From Hoeflea sp038900095 (GTDB taxonomy: Bacteria > Pseudomonadota > Alphaproteobacteria > Rhizobiales > Rhizobiaceae), in the NCBI RefSeq assembly GCF_038900095.1, contig NZ_JBBMQQ010000003.1, positions 558,001-622,000 on the forward strand: 64,000 nt of DNA, read 5' to 3'. Made by a program: the position numbers and the translations under genes. The stretch's first letter is position 1. Each line of letters starts with the position of its first letter. This document shows, piece after piece, positions 7,861 through 16,372 of the stretch. Below the pieces are notes generated by a model. The model searched no databases, was not told the DNA's origin, and worked only from the letters and a program-made list of their open reading frames with translations.

Positions 7861-9201
7861 ATGACACTTCAGATGTCACATAAATCCCCGCTTCGGCTTG
7901 GCCTGATGGCCGCGGGCGCACTGGCGGCCTTTGCCGCTCCGGCCTTCGCCCAGGAAGCGACAGAAGCCGCACCGGAATTCGCAACGGCTGCGGAAACCGC
8001 CTTCATCTTCAACACGCTGCTGTTCCTTATCGGCGGATTTCTCGTCATGTGGATGGCGGCAGGCTTTGCCATGCTGGAAGCCGGGCTGGTCCGTTCCAAG
8101 AACGTCTCCATGCAGTGCCTGAAAAACATCGCGCTGTATTCGATCGCCGGCCTGATGTTCTGGGTCATCGGCTATTCGCTGATGTACACCAATGTCGACG
8201 GCGGCTATTTCGGCACGCCAATGCCTTACAGCTGGCCTGATGCGGGCGCCGCCAATGAGGGCGACTACTCGGTTGCATCCGACTGGTTCTTCCAGATGGT
8301 GTTCTGCGCCACCACGGCCTCGATCGTTTCGGGCACGCTGGCCGAGCGCATCAAGCTGTGGCCTTTCCTGATCTTCACCGCCATCCTGACCGGCGTTCTC
8401 TACCCGATCACGGGTTCCTGGCAGTGGGGCGCCGGCTGGCTTTCCGAAGCTGGCTTCTCCGACTTTGCCGGTTCGACACTGGTTCACTCGGTCGGTGGCT
8501 GGGCGGCTCTCGCAGGCGCCATCATCCTCGGCGCACGCCGCGGCAAGTATGGCGCGGACGGCAAGGTCACCCCGATGCCGGGTTCGTCGATGGCGCTCGC
8601 CACGCTCGGCACCTTCATCCTGTGGCTCGGCTGGTTCGGCTTCAACGGCGCTTCGCAGCTTGCACTGGGCTCGAACGGTGACGCATCCGACATCAGCCGC
8701 ATCTTCGCCAACACCAATCTCGCAGCCTGTGGCGGCGTGGTTGCAGCGATGATCCTGACCCAGATCCTCTACAAGAAGGTCGACGTTACCATGGCGCTCA
8801 ACGGCGCGCTTGCCGGCCTGGTCTCGATCACGGCCGAACCGCTGATGCCTTCGCCGCTGACGGCGATCGTCATCGGTGCCATCGGTGGCGTGATCGTGGT
8901 GTTTGCCGTGCCGATGCTCGACAAGCTCAAGATCGACGATGTGGTTGGCGCGATCCCGGTTCACCTTCTGGCCGGCATCTGGGGCACATTCATCGTGCCG
9001 TTCTCCAACCCCGACATGTCCTACGGCACCCAGATCCTGGGTATCGTCTCGATCGGCGCCTTCACCTTCGTGCTCTCGGGCGTGATCTGGTTCGTGCTGA
9101 AATCGACCGTCGGCATCCGTGCCACGGAAGAGCAGGAAATGATGGGCATGGACATGGCCGAAGTCGGTGTCGAAGCCTATCCGGAATTCACCAAGGTCTG
9201 A
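7861..9201 (+). CDS. Ammonium transporter, AMT1/cyanobacterial-like type
   Basis: A 446-residue inner-membrane Amt channel. A cleavable signal peptide (MTLQMSHKSPLRLGL to AFAQ) is followed by about eleven hydrophobic segments. GFAMLEAGLVRSKNVSMQC in the first helices and WDWF-like spacing place it with AMT1-type transporters rather than classical AmtB. Pore histidines are in LVHSVGGW and PVHLLAGIWGT, and LGWFGFNGAS is conserved. Translation starts at the ATG at 7861 after AACAGGAGA. The protein body is clearly unlike the second Amt downstream although their leaders are nearly identical. It forms a unit with glnK1. Confidence 0.92.
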   Translation: MTLQMSHKSPLRLGLMAAGALAAFAAPAFAQEATEAAPEFATAAETAFIFNTLLFLIGGFLVMWMAAGFAMLEAGLVRSKNVSMQCLKNIALYSIAGLMFWVIGYSLMYTNVDGGYFGTPMPYSWPDAGAANEGDYSVASDWFFQMVFCATTASIVSGTLAERIKLWPFLIFTAILTGVLYPITGSWQWGAGWLSEAGFSDFAGSTLVHSVGGWAALAGAIILGARRGKYGADGKVTPMPGSSMALATLGTFILWLGWFGFNGASQLALGSNGDASDISRIFANTNLAACGGVVAAMILTQILYKKVDVTMALNGALAGLVSITAEPLMPSPLTAIVIGAIGGVIVVFAVPMLDKLKIDDVVGAIPVHLLAGIWGTFIVPFSNPDMSYGTQILGIVSIGAFTFVLSGVIWFVLKSTVGIRATEEQEMMGMDMAEVGVEAYPEFTKV

Positions 9202-9224
9202 TCACCTTGTAAACGAATCCCGTC

Positions 9225-9277
9225 GGGGTGGATGTCCACCCCTTCTTTGGGGCCCGGTTCGCCGGGCCTCCTTTTGT
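9225..9277 (+). terminator. Double-hairpin terminator after amt copy 1
   Basis: Two stem-loops follow the stop codon. GGGGTGG-ATGT-CCACCCC spans 9225-9242. GGCCCGG-TTCG-CCGGGCC spans 9251-9268 and is followed by TCCTTTTGTTT. The second has the tetraloop and T-rich tail of an intrinsic terminator, so glnK2 should depend mainly on its own promoter. Confidence 0.85.
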
Positions 9278-9476
9278 TTGCGGCTCCTGCTCGTCATTCT
9301 TGCTCGAGATTCCGGGTTCACCACCAAAGCGGGCTGGGTTTCCGGGTTGGCGCACAAAGTGGCAGTGATGAAAATTACGCCATTTATCCGGACCATTGTG
9401 CTCAAAAAACCGACAACTTGCCGTCGGGCATAGCCGGATGCATGCGGATTCGGCTGATTTTCGCCGCCAATGGCGT

Positions 9477-9493
9477 TTGGCACGGCACTTGAT
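9477..9493 (+). promoter_or_regulatory. Sigma54-type promoter of glnK2-amtB
   Basis: TTGGCACG-GCAC-TTGAT, about 91 bases before the glnK2 ATG, is the counterpart of the element at 7396-7412, with the same A in place of C in the -12 box. The rest of the 9202-9583 gap holds the upstream terminator and unremarkable sequence; no clear NtrC site pair was seen. Confidence 0.75.
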
Positions 9494-9583
9494 TGGGAGA
9501 GGGGCAAGTGGTCGGTCCTGCATGTGCCGGACTGGCTGTCATGAGAGGCGCACTGGCCTCTGACAACCAGGATGGGAAACCAG

Positions 9584-9922
9584 ATGAAAATTGTGATGGC
9601 CATCATCAAGCCGTTCAAGCTGGACGAGGTGCGTGAAGCCCTGACGGCAATCGGCATTCAGGGCCTGACCGTCAGCGAGGTCAAAGGCTACGGCCGGCAG
9701 AAGGGGCACACCGAGATCTATCGCGGCACCGAATACGCGGTGAGCTTCCTGCCCAAGCTGAAGATCGAGATCGGCGTCGCCTCGGATCTCGTCGACAAGG
9801 CGGTGGAAGCCATCGCCGTGTCAGCCAAGACCGGCCAGATCGGCGACGGCAAGATTTTCGTTTACTCGATTGACCAGGCCATGCGCATCCGCACCGGCGA
9901 AACCGACACCGATGCGTTGTAA
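9584..9922 (+). CDS. glnK: P-II nitrogen regulatory protein GlnK, copy 2
   Basis: A 112-residue PII protein nearly identical to copy 1; the differences are A64G, T67S, A69L and A109T. The T-loop with Y51 and the nucleotide-binding residues are unchanged, so regulation by uridylylation should be shared and mixed trimers are likely. The ATG at 9584 follows the same GGATGGGAAACCAG leader as copy 1. It is 19 bases before amtB, with which it is presumably co-transcribed from the sigma54-type promoter at 9477. Confidence 0.95.
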   Translation: MKIVMAIIKPFKLDEVREALTAIGIQGLTVSEVKGYGRQKGHTEIYRGTEYAVSFLPKLKIEIGVASDLVDKAVEAIAVSAKTGQIGDGKIFVYSIDQAMRIRTGETDTDAL

Positions 9923-9941
9923 GGCAACAGGAGACACTCCC

Positions 9942-11291
9942 ATGACACTTCAGATGTCACATAAATCCCCGCTCAGGCTCGGCCTGACGACGGCAGGCGC
10001 TATGGCAGCGCTGGCTGTTCCGGCCTTTGCACAGGAAGCAACCGAAGCAGCCGCCGCAACGATCAACAAGGGCGACACCACGTTCATGCTGATCTCGACC
10101 ATCCTGGTCCTGTTGATGATCCTGCCCGGCCTGGCGCTGTTTTACGGTGGCCTGGTGCGAACCAAGAACATGCTTTCGGTGCTGGTCCAATGCACGCTGA
10201 TCACCGCGATGGTGATGGTGATCTGGGTCCTGTACGGCTATTCCTTTGCCTTCGGTGGTTCGGAAAGCGCCTTCTGGGGCGGAACCGCCAAGATGTTCCT
10301 GGCCGGTGTCACGCCTGCCAGCGAAGCGGCCACCTTCACCGATGGCGTCAATATTCCGGAATATATCTTCATCGCCTTCCAGATGACGTTTGCCTGCATT
10401 ACCCCGGCGCTGATCGTCGGCGCATTTGCAGAGCGCATCCGGTTCTCGGCGGTGATGCTGTTTGTGGCGCTGTGGGTCACCTTCGTCTACTTCCCGATCG
10501 CCCATATGGTCTGGGATGCCAACGGCCTGCTGTTCAAGATGGGCGCGCTCGACTTTGCCGGCGGCACCGTCGTGCACATCAATGCCGGTATTGCCGGCCT
10601 GATCGGCGCGATCATGGTGGGCAAGCGCACCGGCTTCGGGCGTGACATGATGGCACCGCACTCGATGACGCTGACAATGGTCGGGGCAGCGCTGTTGTGG
10701 TTCGGCTGGTTCGGCTTCAATGCCGGCTCCAACCTTGAAGCCAATGGTGGCGCGGCGCTGGCGATGATCAATACGTTCACCGCAACTGCCGGTGCAATTC
10801 TTGCCTGGACAGCGATTGAAACGCTGCATCGCGGCAAGGCTTCGCTGCTGGGTGCCGTTTCCGGCATGATTGCTGGCCTGGTGGCCGTGACGCCTGCTGC
10901 CGGCTTCTCCGGCCCGGTTGGCGCCATTGCGCTGGGCGCAGTCGCCTCGGGCGTGTGCTACTACTTCGTTGCCGTGGTGAAGAACAAGTTCGGCTATGAC
11001 GACACCGCAGACGTGTTCGGCATCCATGGCGTTGGCGGCATTGTCGGTGCGCTTGGCACCGCGGTCGTCAACATGCCGGGCCTTGGCGGCGCTGGCGGCG
11101 AGGGCTATGCCGCCGGTTCGCAGTTCGTGATCCAGGCCTCGGCGGTCGGCATCACCATCGCGTGGTGCGGTATTGCCTCGTTTGTCCTCTACAAGATTGT
11201 CGACATGACCCTTGGTCTGCGTGTCAGCATCGAAGACGAACGTCAGGGCCTCGACCTGGCCTCGCATGGCGAAGCTGCCTATCACGGCTGA
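9942..11291 (+). CDS. amtB: Ammonium transporter AmtB (classical type)
   Basis: A 449-residue AmtB channel that moves ammonium across the inner membrane under GlnK control. It has a signal peptide ending AFAQ and then the classical first helix block PGLALFYGGLVRTKNMLSVL. Pore and selectivity elements are present: FAGGTVVHINAG (first pore His), WFGFNAGSNLEANG, and DVFGIHGVGGIVGALGT (second pore His). Its first 15 residues are identical to those of the upstream Amt and the similarity fades soon after the cleavage site. It begins at the ATG at 9942 behind AACAGGAGA. Confidence 0.96.
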   Translation: MTLQMSHKSPLRLGLTTAGAMAALAVPAFAQEATEAAAATINKGDTTFMLISTILVLLMILPGLALFYGGLVRTKNMLSVLVQCTLITAMVMVIWVLYGYSFAFGGSESAFWGGTAKMFLAGVTPASEAATFTDGVNIPEYIFIAFQMTFACITPALIVGAFAERIRFSAVMLFVALWVTFVYFPIAHMVWDANGLLFKMGALDFAGGTVVHINAGIAGLIGAIMVGKRTGFGRDMMAPHSMTLTMVGAALLWFGWFGFNAGSNLEANGGAALAMINTFTATAGAILAWTAIETLHRGKASLLGAVSGMIAGLVAVTPAAGFSGPVGAIALGAVASGVCYYFVAVVKNKFGYDDTADVFGIHGVGGIVGALGTAVVNMPGLGGAGGEGYAAGSQFVIQASAVGITIAWCGIASFVLYKIVDMTLGLRVSIEDERQGLDLASHGEAAYHG

Positions 11292-11314
11292 CCAGGCCTG
11301 ATCTGACGACATTC

Positions 11315-11349
11315 AAGACGCGGTCCGGCACTCCGGGCCGCGTCTTTGC
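11315..11349 (+). terminator. Intrinsic terminator after amtB
   Basis: A long stem AAGACGCGG/CCGCGTCTT closes an inner CCGG-CACT-CCGG hairpin, followed by a short TTTGCGTT tail, 24 bases after the amtB stop. It separates the nitrogen cluster from ftsK. Confidence 0.85.
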
Positions 11350-11352
11350 GTT

Positions 11353-11375
11353 GGGGCGGCCAATATTGCCGCCCC
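11353..11375. promoter_or_regulatory. Inverted repeat upstream of ftsK
   Basis: GGGGCGGC and GCCGCCCC form perfect 8-base arms around CAATATT. The element sits between the amtB terminator and the CtrA site, about 105 bases before the ftsK start. It may be an operator or a second, T-less terminator stem; the sequence alone does not decide. Confidence 0.45.
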
Positions 11376-11387
11376 CGCGTGCTGCAT

Positions 11388-11406
11388 GGTTAATGCCACA
11401 TTAACC
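11388..11406. promoter_or_regulatory. CtrA-type binding site in the ftsK promoter
   Basis: GGTTAAT-GCCAC-ATTAACC contains TTAA-N7-TTAAC, an exact match to the full CtrA box of alphaproteobacteria, and is itself a perfect 7-base dyad. It lies 73 to 91 bases before the chosen ftsK start, where it could control cell-cycle-timed expression of the division translocase. Confidence 0.7.
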
Positions 11407-11478
11407 CGCCACCGGTTAGATTTGCCGGAGATGGGTTCGTGTAAGGGCCCAAAAACCCGATTCGGACATTGTGTACCC

Positions 11479-14109
11479 ATGCAGTCAGGCTCTTCCTCAC
11501 TTCCGTCAGGCGTTCCCTCCCACAGCACCCTTGTGGGTGAACTGGTGCGGCGGCAGGTCCGGTTCATTGCCGGCCTGGCAATTCTTGCCGGGCTGATGCT
11601 TGCGGTTGCGGCCCTGGCTACCTGGAATGTCACCGATCCGAGTTTCTCCAATGCCAATGGTGCGATTCCGCACAATGCGCTGGGTTTTTCCGGTGCGGCG
11701 TTTGCGGATCTTGTCATGCAGTTCTTCGGGCTTGCTGGGGTTATCGGCCTGCTTCCGGCGCTGTTCTGGGCCATCGGTCTGCTGCGCAACCGGCCTGTCG
11801 ACCGGATGTCCCGCCGCGGCGCCGCGTGGTTCGGTGGCGCCTGGCTGACGGCGGCCCTGTTCGGCCTGCTGCCGCGCTCGGAGAGCTGGCCGCTGCCCAA
11901 CGGGCTTGGCGGCGTGCTCGGTGACATGGCGCTGAAGATCCCGTCGGTGTTTACCGGTGGCTTCCCCTCCGGCCTGGTTGCCGTGATCCTCGGCTTGCTG
12001 ATTGCCCCGGTGGCGTGCTGGTTGCTGGTGTTCGGCGCCGGCCTGATCGGCCGCCCGGTATCAGCCGATGTCAGGGATGCGCCTGTTGCCGAGGATGACG
12101 AGGAGATCGACGAGGCTACGAGCGGTTCGCTGGTCCTCGGTGCGATCACCCATGGCTGGTTTACCATCCGTGGCCGTGTCCGGCGGCTGACCGGTCTGGC
12201 AGGTTTGCGGAAACTCCGGATCATGCCGGATTCGCCACTCGATCTGAACGGTGCCTATGCGCAGGGCGGTGGCGAGACCCTTGAAGGCGGCCCATATCCG
12301 GCCGGGGAGAGAATAGAGCCCGGCTTCGCAGCGGCACCGGCAGCCCGTGCGCGGCCCGTGCCGGTTGACGACGCGCCGCCATTCGACATTGATGACGAGC
12401 CGCTTCCGGACGGCGTTCTGTCCGACGACATGGGGGATGACGAAGACCCTGCAGCAGACTGGCGGCCCCAGGCTGCGCCGCCCCAGGCTCGAGCCACGCC
12501 GTCTCCACGTATTTCAGCCCCCGCCGAGCGGCCCAAGCCGGGTGCCCGTCTGCACCGCGATGCGCAGGGCTCCATGCTTGACGATCACGGCTTTTCACTG
12601 CCGTCGGTCCACCTGCTGACCGAGGCACGGAATGTGGCCAAGGACACCTCGCTGTCGCCGGAGGCGCTCGAGCAGAACGCGCGCATGCTCGAAGGTGTTC
12701 TGCAGGACTTCGGGGTCAAGGGCGAGATCATTCACGTCCGGCCCGGTCCTGTCGTGACCCTGTACGAACTCGAGCCCGCGCCCGGTATAAAATCCTCTCG
12801 GGTCATCGGGCTTGCCGATGACATCGCCCGTTCGATGAGCGCCATTGCCGTTCGTGTGGCCGTGGTGCCCGGACGCAATGCCATCGGCATCGAATTGCCG
12901 AACCAGAAGCGGGAAACCGTCTATCTGCGCGAACTGATCGCCAGCCGCGATTTCGAGACCTCGAAGGCCAAGCTCGGGCTGGCGCTCGGCAAGACCATCG
13001 GCGGCGAACCGGTGATCGCCGATCTCGCCAAGATGCCGCACGTGCTGGTGGCGGGTACCACCGGCTCGGGTAAATCGGTTGCCATCAACACGATGATCCT
13101 GTCGATCCTTTACCGGATGGACCCATCGAAGTGCCGGCTGATCATGATCGATCCGAAAATGCTCGAACTGTCGGTCTATGACGGTATTCCGCATTTGCTC
13201 ACGCCGGTGGTGACTGATCCGAAAAAGGCCGTCGTGGCGCTCAAATGGACCGTCCGGGAGATGGAAGAGCGCTACAAGAAGATGTCGAAGATCGGCGTGC
13301 GCAACATCGATGGTTTCAACTCGCGGGTCGAGCAGGCAAAGGCCACGGGCGAACCGATTACCCGCACCGTTCAGACCGGCTTTGACCGCCAGACCGGCGA
13401 GGCTGTCTATGAGACCGAAGAGTTCGAACTGACGCCGCTGCCCTATATCGTCGTGCTGATCGACGAGATGGCCGACCTGATGATGGTCGCAGGCAAGGAT
13501 ATCGAAGGCGCGGTGCAGCGCCTGGCGCAGATGGCGCGTGCTGCCGGCATCCATGTGATCATGGCGACGCAGCGTCCGTCGGTGGATGTCATCACCGGCA
13601 CGATCAAGGCCAACTTCCCGACCCGTATCTCCTTCCAGGTCACCTCGAAGATCGATTCGCGCACCATTCTGGGCGAGCAGGGCGCCGAACAGCTCTTGGG
13701 CATGGGCGACATGCTCTACATGGCCGGCGGCGGGCGTATTCAGCGTGTTCACGGACCCTTCGTCTCGGACAAGGAAGTCGAGGACATCGTCTCGTTCCTC
13801 AAGACACAGGGCGTACCGGAATATCTCGATGCGATCACCGAGGATGACGACGAAGCGGATGGCGGTGGCGGACCGGCGGGAACCTCGAACCTCGCCGATT
13901 CCGACGACCCCTATGATCAGGCCGTGGCCATCGTGCTGCGTGACGGCAAGGCATCGACATCCTATATCCAGCGCCGGCTCGGGATTGGCTACAACCGTGC
14001 CGCCTCGCTGATCGAGCGGATGGAAAACGAAGGCATTATCAGCCCCGCCAATCATGCCGGAAAACGCGAAATCCTGGTGCCGACCGAAGACGATATCGAT
14101 CCGCGCTAG
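11479..14109 (+). CDS. ftsK: DNA translocase FtsK
   Basis: An 876-residue septal DNA pump that clears and resolves chromosome termini at division. It has four N-terminal membrane segments (about residues 25-185), an acidic Pro/Ala-rich linker (about 200-370), and the RecA-like motor with Walker A GTTGSGKS at 526-533 and Walker B VVLIDEMAD. The C-terminal winged-helix gamma domain includes SYIQRRLGIGYNRAASLIE and would read KOPS sites. I choose the ATG at 11479; an in-frame ATG at 11386 would add 31 residues but overlaps the CtrA-type site and does not resemble rhizobial FtsK N-termini. No strong ribosome binding site precedes either. Confidence 0.93.
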   Translation: MQSGSSSLPSGVPSHSTLVGELVRRQVRFIAGLAILAGLMLAVAALATWNVTDPSFSNANGAIPHNALGFSGAAFADLVMQFFGLAGVIGLLPALFWAIGLLRNRPVDRMSRRGAAWFGGAWLTAALFGLLPRSESWPLPNGLGGVLGDMALKIPSVFTGGFPSGLVAVILGLLIAPVACWLLVFGAGLIGRPVSADVRDAPVAEDDEEIDEATSGSLVLGAITHGWFTIRGRVRRLTGLAGLRKLRIMPDSPLDLNGAYAQGGGETLEGGPYPAGERIEPGFAAAPAARARPVPVDDAPPFDIDDEPLPDGVLSDDMGDDEDPAADWRPQAAPPQARATPSPRISAPAERPKPGARLHRDAQGSMLDDHGFSLPSVHLLTEARNVAKDTSLSPEALEQNARMLEGVLQDFGVKGEIIHVRPGPVVTLYELEPAPGIKSSRVIGLADDIARSMSAIAVRVAVVPGRNAIGIELPNQKRETVYLRELIASRDFETSKAKLGLALGKTIGGEPVIADLAKMPHVLVAGTTGSGKSVAINTMILSILYRMDPSKCRLIMIDPKMLELSVYDGIPHLLTPVVTDPKKAVVALKWTVREMEERYKKMSKIGVRNIDGFNSRVEQAKATGEPITRTVQTGFDRQTGEAVYETEEFELTPLPYIVVLIDEMADLMMVAGKDIEGAVQRLAQMARAAGIHVIMATQRPSVDVITGTIKANFPTRISFQVTSKIDSRTILGEQGAEQLLGMGDMLYMAGGGRIQRVHGPFVSDKEVEDIVSFLKTQGVPEYLDAITEDDDEADGGGGPAGTSNLADSDDPYDQAVAIVLRDGKASTSYIQRRLGIGYNRAASLIERMENEGIISPANHAGKREILVPTEDDIDPR

Positions 14110-14190
14110 GTGAGTGCGAGCGCGAACCGCACGTCACACTGGCGCCGCAGTCTTGGGCGAGACAGAGGCTGAGAGAAAACGGAGACAGAG

Positions 14191-14877
14191 ATGTCGAAGC
14201 AGAGCATATCCACCACGATGACCGACCGCCCCGATTCCGTCCGCCGCGCCCTGCTGGGCGGAGGCTTGGGCCTTGGCCTGACCCTGATGGCGGCCGCCGC
14301 CGGACTTGTGGCATTTCCGGGCAGCGCAGGTGCGGCGCAGACGGCGCAGAAGGTGGCCGATCACTTCGCCTCGGTCAAAACCATGACCGGCGAATTCATC
14401 CAGTTCGGACCCAATGGCGAGCAGACCGGTGGCAAGTTCTTCATCGAGCGCCCGGGCAAGCTGCGGTTCAACTATGAAGCGCCTTCGGCGGTGCGGGTGA
14501 TCGCCGACGGCAAGAATGTCGTGATCGGCAATCGCAAGCTCAGGACATGGGATCTCTATCCGCTGGGCAAGACACCGTTGAAACTGCTGCTTTCGGAACG
14601 GATCGACCTGTCGGGCGAAACGGTGCGTTCGGTCAAGGAAGATCCGGACCTGACCACGATCGTGCTGGGCAACAAGTCGATTTTCGGGGATTCGACCATC
14701 AGCATGATGTTCGACCCGAAAACCTTCGAGTTGAGGCAGTGGACCATCCGCGATGCACAGGGCAAGGATACGTCCGTGATGATCTTCAATGTCCGGAACG
14801 GGGTCAGGTTTGCCGACGACGTCTTCGAGGTGCCCTATGCGCAGGTCCAGCCGCAGAAGCGCCCGAGCGATCGCTGA
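14191..14877 (+). CDS. lolA: Periplasmic lipoprotein carrier LolA
   Basis: A 228-residue exported protein that takes outer-membrane lipoproteins from the LolCDE exporter across the periplasm. The N-terminus has SVRRALLGGG followed by a long hydrophobic stretch and a GSAGAAQ cleavage region. Family blocks follow: FASVKTMTGEFIQFGPNGEQ, GGKFFIERPGKLRFNYE, and DGKNVVIGNRKLRTWDLYPL. The paired arginines resemble a Tat signal, but the core is very hydrophobic and Sec export is more likely. The ATG at 14191 follows CGGAGACAGAG. It lies 81 bases after ftsK; ftsK-lolA-xthA is a familiar alphaproteobacterial order. Confidence 0.92.
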   Translation: MSKQSISTTMTDRPDSVRRALLGGGLGLGLTLMAAAAGLVAFPGSAGAAQTAQKVADHFASVKTMTGEFIQFGPNGEQTGGKFFIERPGKLRFNYEAPSAVRVIADGKNVVIGNRKLRTWDLYPLGKTPLKLLLSERIDLSGETVRSVKEDPDLTTIVLGNKSIFGDSTISMMFDPKTFELRQWTIRDAQGKDTSVMIFNVRNGVRFADDVFEVPYAQVQPQKRPSDR

Positions 14878-15014
14878 TCCGGCGGTTTTCCCGATCGAAG
14901 CCTGAATTGTTTGTGGATGAGCGCTGAAAAGCTCCGGCGCCGCCGGATCGGCTTGCCCTTGCCTGGGTAATCGGCCACATAAGGCTGGTTCCCATCCAAG
15001 AAGGCGATTTCGAT

Positions 15015-15827
15015 TTGGCGTTCTCCGTTACGACCTGGAATATCAACTCCGTCCGGCTCCGGCTTCCGCTGGTGCAGCATTTTCTGGAAACCGAGCAGCC
15101 TGACGTGTTGTGCCTGCAGGAGACCAAGTGTCCCAACGACGCCTTTCCGAGCGCTGCATTCCGCAAGCTCGGTTACGAGCATCTCGCGATACATGGCCAG
15201 AAGGGCTACCACGGCGTTGCGATCATCTCGCGGTTGCCGCTGACGGATGACCGCCGGCAGACCTATTGTGCGATCGAGGATACCCGCAATGTCTCGGCAA
15301 TTGTCGAGGCGCCGGGATCGAAACGGATCCGGATTCACAATTTCTATGTGCCTGCGGGTGGCGATGAGCCGGACCGCGAGATCAATCCGAAATTCGCGCA
15401 CAAGCTGGATTTCGTCGAGGAGATGAAGCTGCTTCATGCCGAAGCGGAACTGGCCGACGGCGTGTCTTCGATTCTTGTCGGTGACCTCAACATCGCGCCG
15501 CTTGAAACCGATGTCTGGTCGCACAAGCAACTTCTCAAGGTGGTCAGCCACACTCCGGTCGAGACCGAGAATTTCCTGGCGATGCAGAAGGCGGGTGCCT
15601 GGGTCGACCTGATTCGCACCCATATTCCGCCGGAAGAGAAGATCTTCACCTGGTGGAGTTACCGGGCCAAGGACTGGGATGCGGCCGATCGCGGGCGGCG
15701 GCTGGACCATGTCTGGTCATCGGCGGATCTGGCGCCGGCGCTCAAGCGCATCGATGTGCTGCGTGAAGCGCGCGGCTGGGAACGGCCATCCGACCATGTC
15801 CCCGTGACGGCCCATTTCGATTTTTGA
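15015..15827 (+). CDS. xthA: Exodeoxyribonuclease III
   Basis: A 270-residue AP endonuclease and 3'-5' exonuclease of base-excision repair. Conserved metal and catalytic residues lie in TTWNINSVRLR, LCLQETKC (Glu), ILVGDLNIAP (Asp and Asn), DRGRRLDHVW and RPSDHVPV (the Asp-His pair). The start is TTG at 15015 with AAGG ten bases upstream; no in-frame ATG would preserve the conserved first strand FSVTTWNINS. It follows lolA on the same strand and converges on the cNMP-binding gene. Confidence 0.93.
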   Translation: MAFSVTTWNINSVRLRLPLVQHFLETEQPDVLCLQETKCPNDAFPSAAFRKLGYEHLAIHGQKGYHGVAIISRLPLTDDRRQTYCAIEDTRNVSAIVEAPGSKRIRIHNFYVPAGGDEPDREINPKFAHKLDFVEEMKLLHAEAELADGVSSILVGDLNIAPLETDVWSHKQLLKVVSHTPVETENFLAMQKAGAWVDLIRTHIPPEEKIFTWWSYRAKDWDAADRGRRLDHVWSSADLAPALKRIDVLREARGWERPSDHVPVTAHFDF

Positions 15828-15855
15828 AGGCTGACGGATCGGGCAACCGGACGGG

Positions 15856-16314
15856 TCAGGTGGCGAAGCGCCCGGATATCTTGCCCAGATCTGCATTGAG
15901 CGCCGCCATGTTTTCCTCGATCCGTTGACGGACGATACCGGCGATGTCCGGATATTCTTCCAGCATGCGGCGGAACAGCGGCCGGTTGATGCGGATAACC
16001 TCGGCATTGTCCGGCGCAATTGCGCTCATCGACCGGTTGACCGAAGTCACCATCGCCAGTTCGCCAAGCAGGGTGCCGCGTTCAGCGAAGCCGAGAGAGA
16101 TGGCGCGGCCATCCTTGCCGGTCCGCGACAACTCGAAACGGCCGCTGGCGACCACGAACGCGCAATCGGCGGGGGTGCCTTGCCGGAACAGCATCTGGCC
16201 GGCCTGCATCTTTCGCCGTTCCGCGCCAAACGCGATCAGCCGCAGCTTGTCCTCGCTGATATCGCTGAACAGCGGGACAATCGACAATAGGGCGATATCG
16301 TCATTCAGAGCCAC
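15856..16314 (-). CDS. Stand-alone cyclic-nucleotide-binding domain protein
   Basis: A 152-residue protein made of one Crp-like cNMP domain: LSIVPLFSDISEDKLRLIA, GQMLFRQGTPADCAFVV, and FAERGTLLGELAMVT with the GELA phosphate-binding core. There is no helix-turn-helix or kinase domain, so it is not a transcription factor by itself. It starts at GTG 16314 with AAGGAG seven bases upstream. It lies 58 bases downstream of the CenR-like regulator in the same direction; the same pair occurs in Brucella, where the response regulator is called CenR or OtpR. A functional link is likely but unproven. Whether it binds cAMP or cGMP is not visible. Confidence 0.88.
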   Translation of the reverse strand: MALNDDIALLSIVPLFSDISEDKLRLIAFGAERRKMQAGQMLFRQGTPADCAFVVASGRFELSRTGKDGRAISLGFAERGTLLGELAMVTSVNRSMSAIAPDNAEVIRINRPLFRRMLEEYPDIAGIVRQRIEENMAALNADLGKISGRFAT

Positions 16315-16372
16315 GGATGCACTCCTTGAAAACCGGTGTCAGTGAAAGCCGGCCAATGGCAGCAGGCCGACA

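Larger units (their letters stand above)
7396..7968 (+). repeat. Upstream copy of a diverged tandem duplication (promoter, glnK, Amt leader)
   Basis: This segment is paralogous to about 9477-10050. Shared parts are the sigma54-type element, the untranslated GGATGGGAAACCAG leader, the whole glnK gene (108 of 112 residues identical), the 19-base glnK-amt spacer, and the first roughly 38 Amt codons including the signal peptide. Similarity stops abruptly in the mature Amt N-terminus, after QEATEAA, where two different Amt subfamilies continue. Confidence 0.85.

Noticed and set aside
9957..11312. Open frame of 451 codons on the minus strand opposite amtB
   Set aside because: Shadow of amtB, rich in His, Gln and Arg, with no domain.
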